Below, piece by piece: positions 63,502-64,000 of a stretch of 64,000 bases of DNA. Both the position numbers and the translations under genes were made by a program. The notes beneath the pieces are model-generated. The model was not told the origin of the DNA and searched no databases. It worked only from the letters and a program-made list of their open reading frames with translations. How positions within the stretch are numbered: the stretch's first letter is position 1; each line of letters starts with the position of its first letter. The DNA comes from Shewanella amazonensis SB2B (GTDB lineage Bacteria; Pseudomonadota; Gammaproteobacteria; Enterobacterales; Shewanellaceae), in contig NC_008700.1 in the NCBI RefSeq assembly GCF_000015245.1, forward strand, positions 347,001-411,000, in the 5' to 3' direction.

Positions 63502-64000
63502 GTGGACAAGCAATATGTGGTTGCGCTGGATCAGGGCACAACCAGTTCCCGCGCCATTGTTTTTGACCGGGATGCCAACCTGGTGGCGGTGTCGCAGCGC
63601 GAATTCACTCAAATTTACCCCAAGGGCGGCTGGGTCGAGCACGACCCCATGGAGATCTGGGCATCCCAGAGCTCGACCCTGATTGAAGTCCTGGCCCGTG
63701 CCGGTATTCACAGCGATGAAGTGGCTGCTATAGGTATCACCAATCAGCGTGAAACCACCATCATCTGGGACAAACTCACGGGTAAACCTGTGTGCAATGC
63801 CATCGTATGGCAGTGCCGCCGCAGTGCCGCGATCTGTGAAGCGCTTAAAGCTCAGGGTTTGGAGCCGCTGTTTCGCGATAAAACAGGCCTCCTGCTCGAC
63901 CCTTATTTTTCCGGCACCAAAATCAAATGGATTCTGGACAATGTGCCCGGTGTGCGTGAGCGTGCCGACGCGGGTGAGCTGCTGTTTGGCACCGTGGATA
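63502..64000 (+). CDS. glpK: Glycerol kinase, 5' part (runs off the window)
   Basis: GTG start at 63502 with AAAGGA 8 bp upstream. The visible 166 residues read [42 protein letters not shown] and [16 protein letters not shown], the FGGY-kinase N-terminal half of GlpK. It phosphorylates glycerol; placement after fadL fits lipid-derived carbon use. Truncated only by the window end. Confidence 0.96.
   Translation, partial: MDKQYVVALDQGTTSSRAIVFDRDANLVAVSQREFTQIYPKGGWVEHDPMEIWASQSSTLIEVLARAGIHSDEVAAIGITNQRETTIIWDKLTGKPVCNAIVWQCRRSAAICEALKAQGLEPLFRDKTGLLLDPYFSGTKIKWILDNVPGVRERADAGELLFGTVD

Overview
The window reads as the chromosome of a marine or aquatic gammaproteobacterium, most likely a Shewanella. 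The housekeeping gene order (yicC/rph-pyrE, folE, slmA-dut-coaBC, radC-rpmB-rpmG, argA, rarD, recQ, leuABCD, fadL, glpK), the protein sequences and the G+C-rich codon use all fit that genus. This assignment is by recognition, not by a database search.

Region 1 (1-25214) is a dedicated N-glycan utilisation locus. A minus-strand operon encodes a GH92 alpha-mannosidase lipoprotein, an FHS-type sugar permease, a PfkB-type fructokinase and an AGE-family epimerase cut by the window edge. A LacI-type regulator lies beside it. A long plus-strand operon encodes a TonB-dependent receptor, a lipoprotein with four discoidin domains, a GH99 endo-mannosidase lipoprotein, a BadF/BadG-type GlcNAc kinase, a Tat-exported glycosylasparaginase, a GH85 endo-beta-GlcNAcase, a CutC-like TIM barrel, a GH2 beta-mannosidase, an SSS symporter and a second GH92 lipoprotein. 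Together they can bind and import high-mannose glycans, cut them at the chitobiose core, trim alpha- and then beta-mannose, split GlcNAc-Asn, and feed mannose (via fructose) and GlcNAc into central metabolism. Copies of the palindrome TGTAATCGATTACA lie in both promoter regions and suggest one LacI-controlled regulon. The first GH92 has Gln where the family normally has its Glu general acid, which points to mannose-1-phosphate diesters as substrate.

Region 2 (about 25241-39541) is a 14.3-kb integrative element in the 3' end of yicC. The six C-terminal YicC codons and a stop occur at both ends in different synonymous spelling. A tyrosine integrase lies at the yicC side, paired arm-type repeats lie inside both ends, and two AlpA-like genes sit at the far end. 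The interior holds minus-strand gene cassettes with attC-like sites and no integron integrase, so it resembles a CALIN. Cargo includes two near-identical SRAP proteins, a PLD-type nuclease-like protein, a NERD protein, a P-loop kinase, a metallophosphoesterase and small unknowns. Between the cassettes and the integrase lie a gene-poor stretch, a perfect 34-bp palindrome and a roughly 600-bp hairpin-dense segment of unknown function.

Region 3 (39521-64000) is ordinary core genome: yicC, rph-pyrE, folE, an S9 peptidase, slmA-dut-coaBC, radC, rpmBG, argA with an ARG box, rarD, recQ, a TPR membrane protein with a decayed GGDEF-like end, the leu operon with its leader peptide and attenuator, fadL, an NTF2-like exported protein and the start of glpK. 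Starts were adjusted where Shine-Dalgarno spacing or family length favoured an internal codon.
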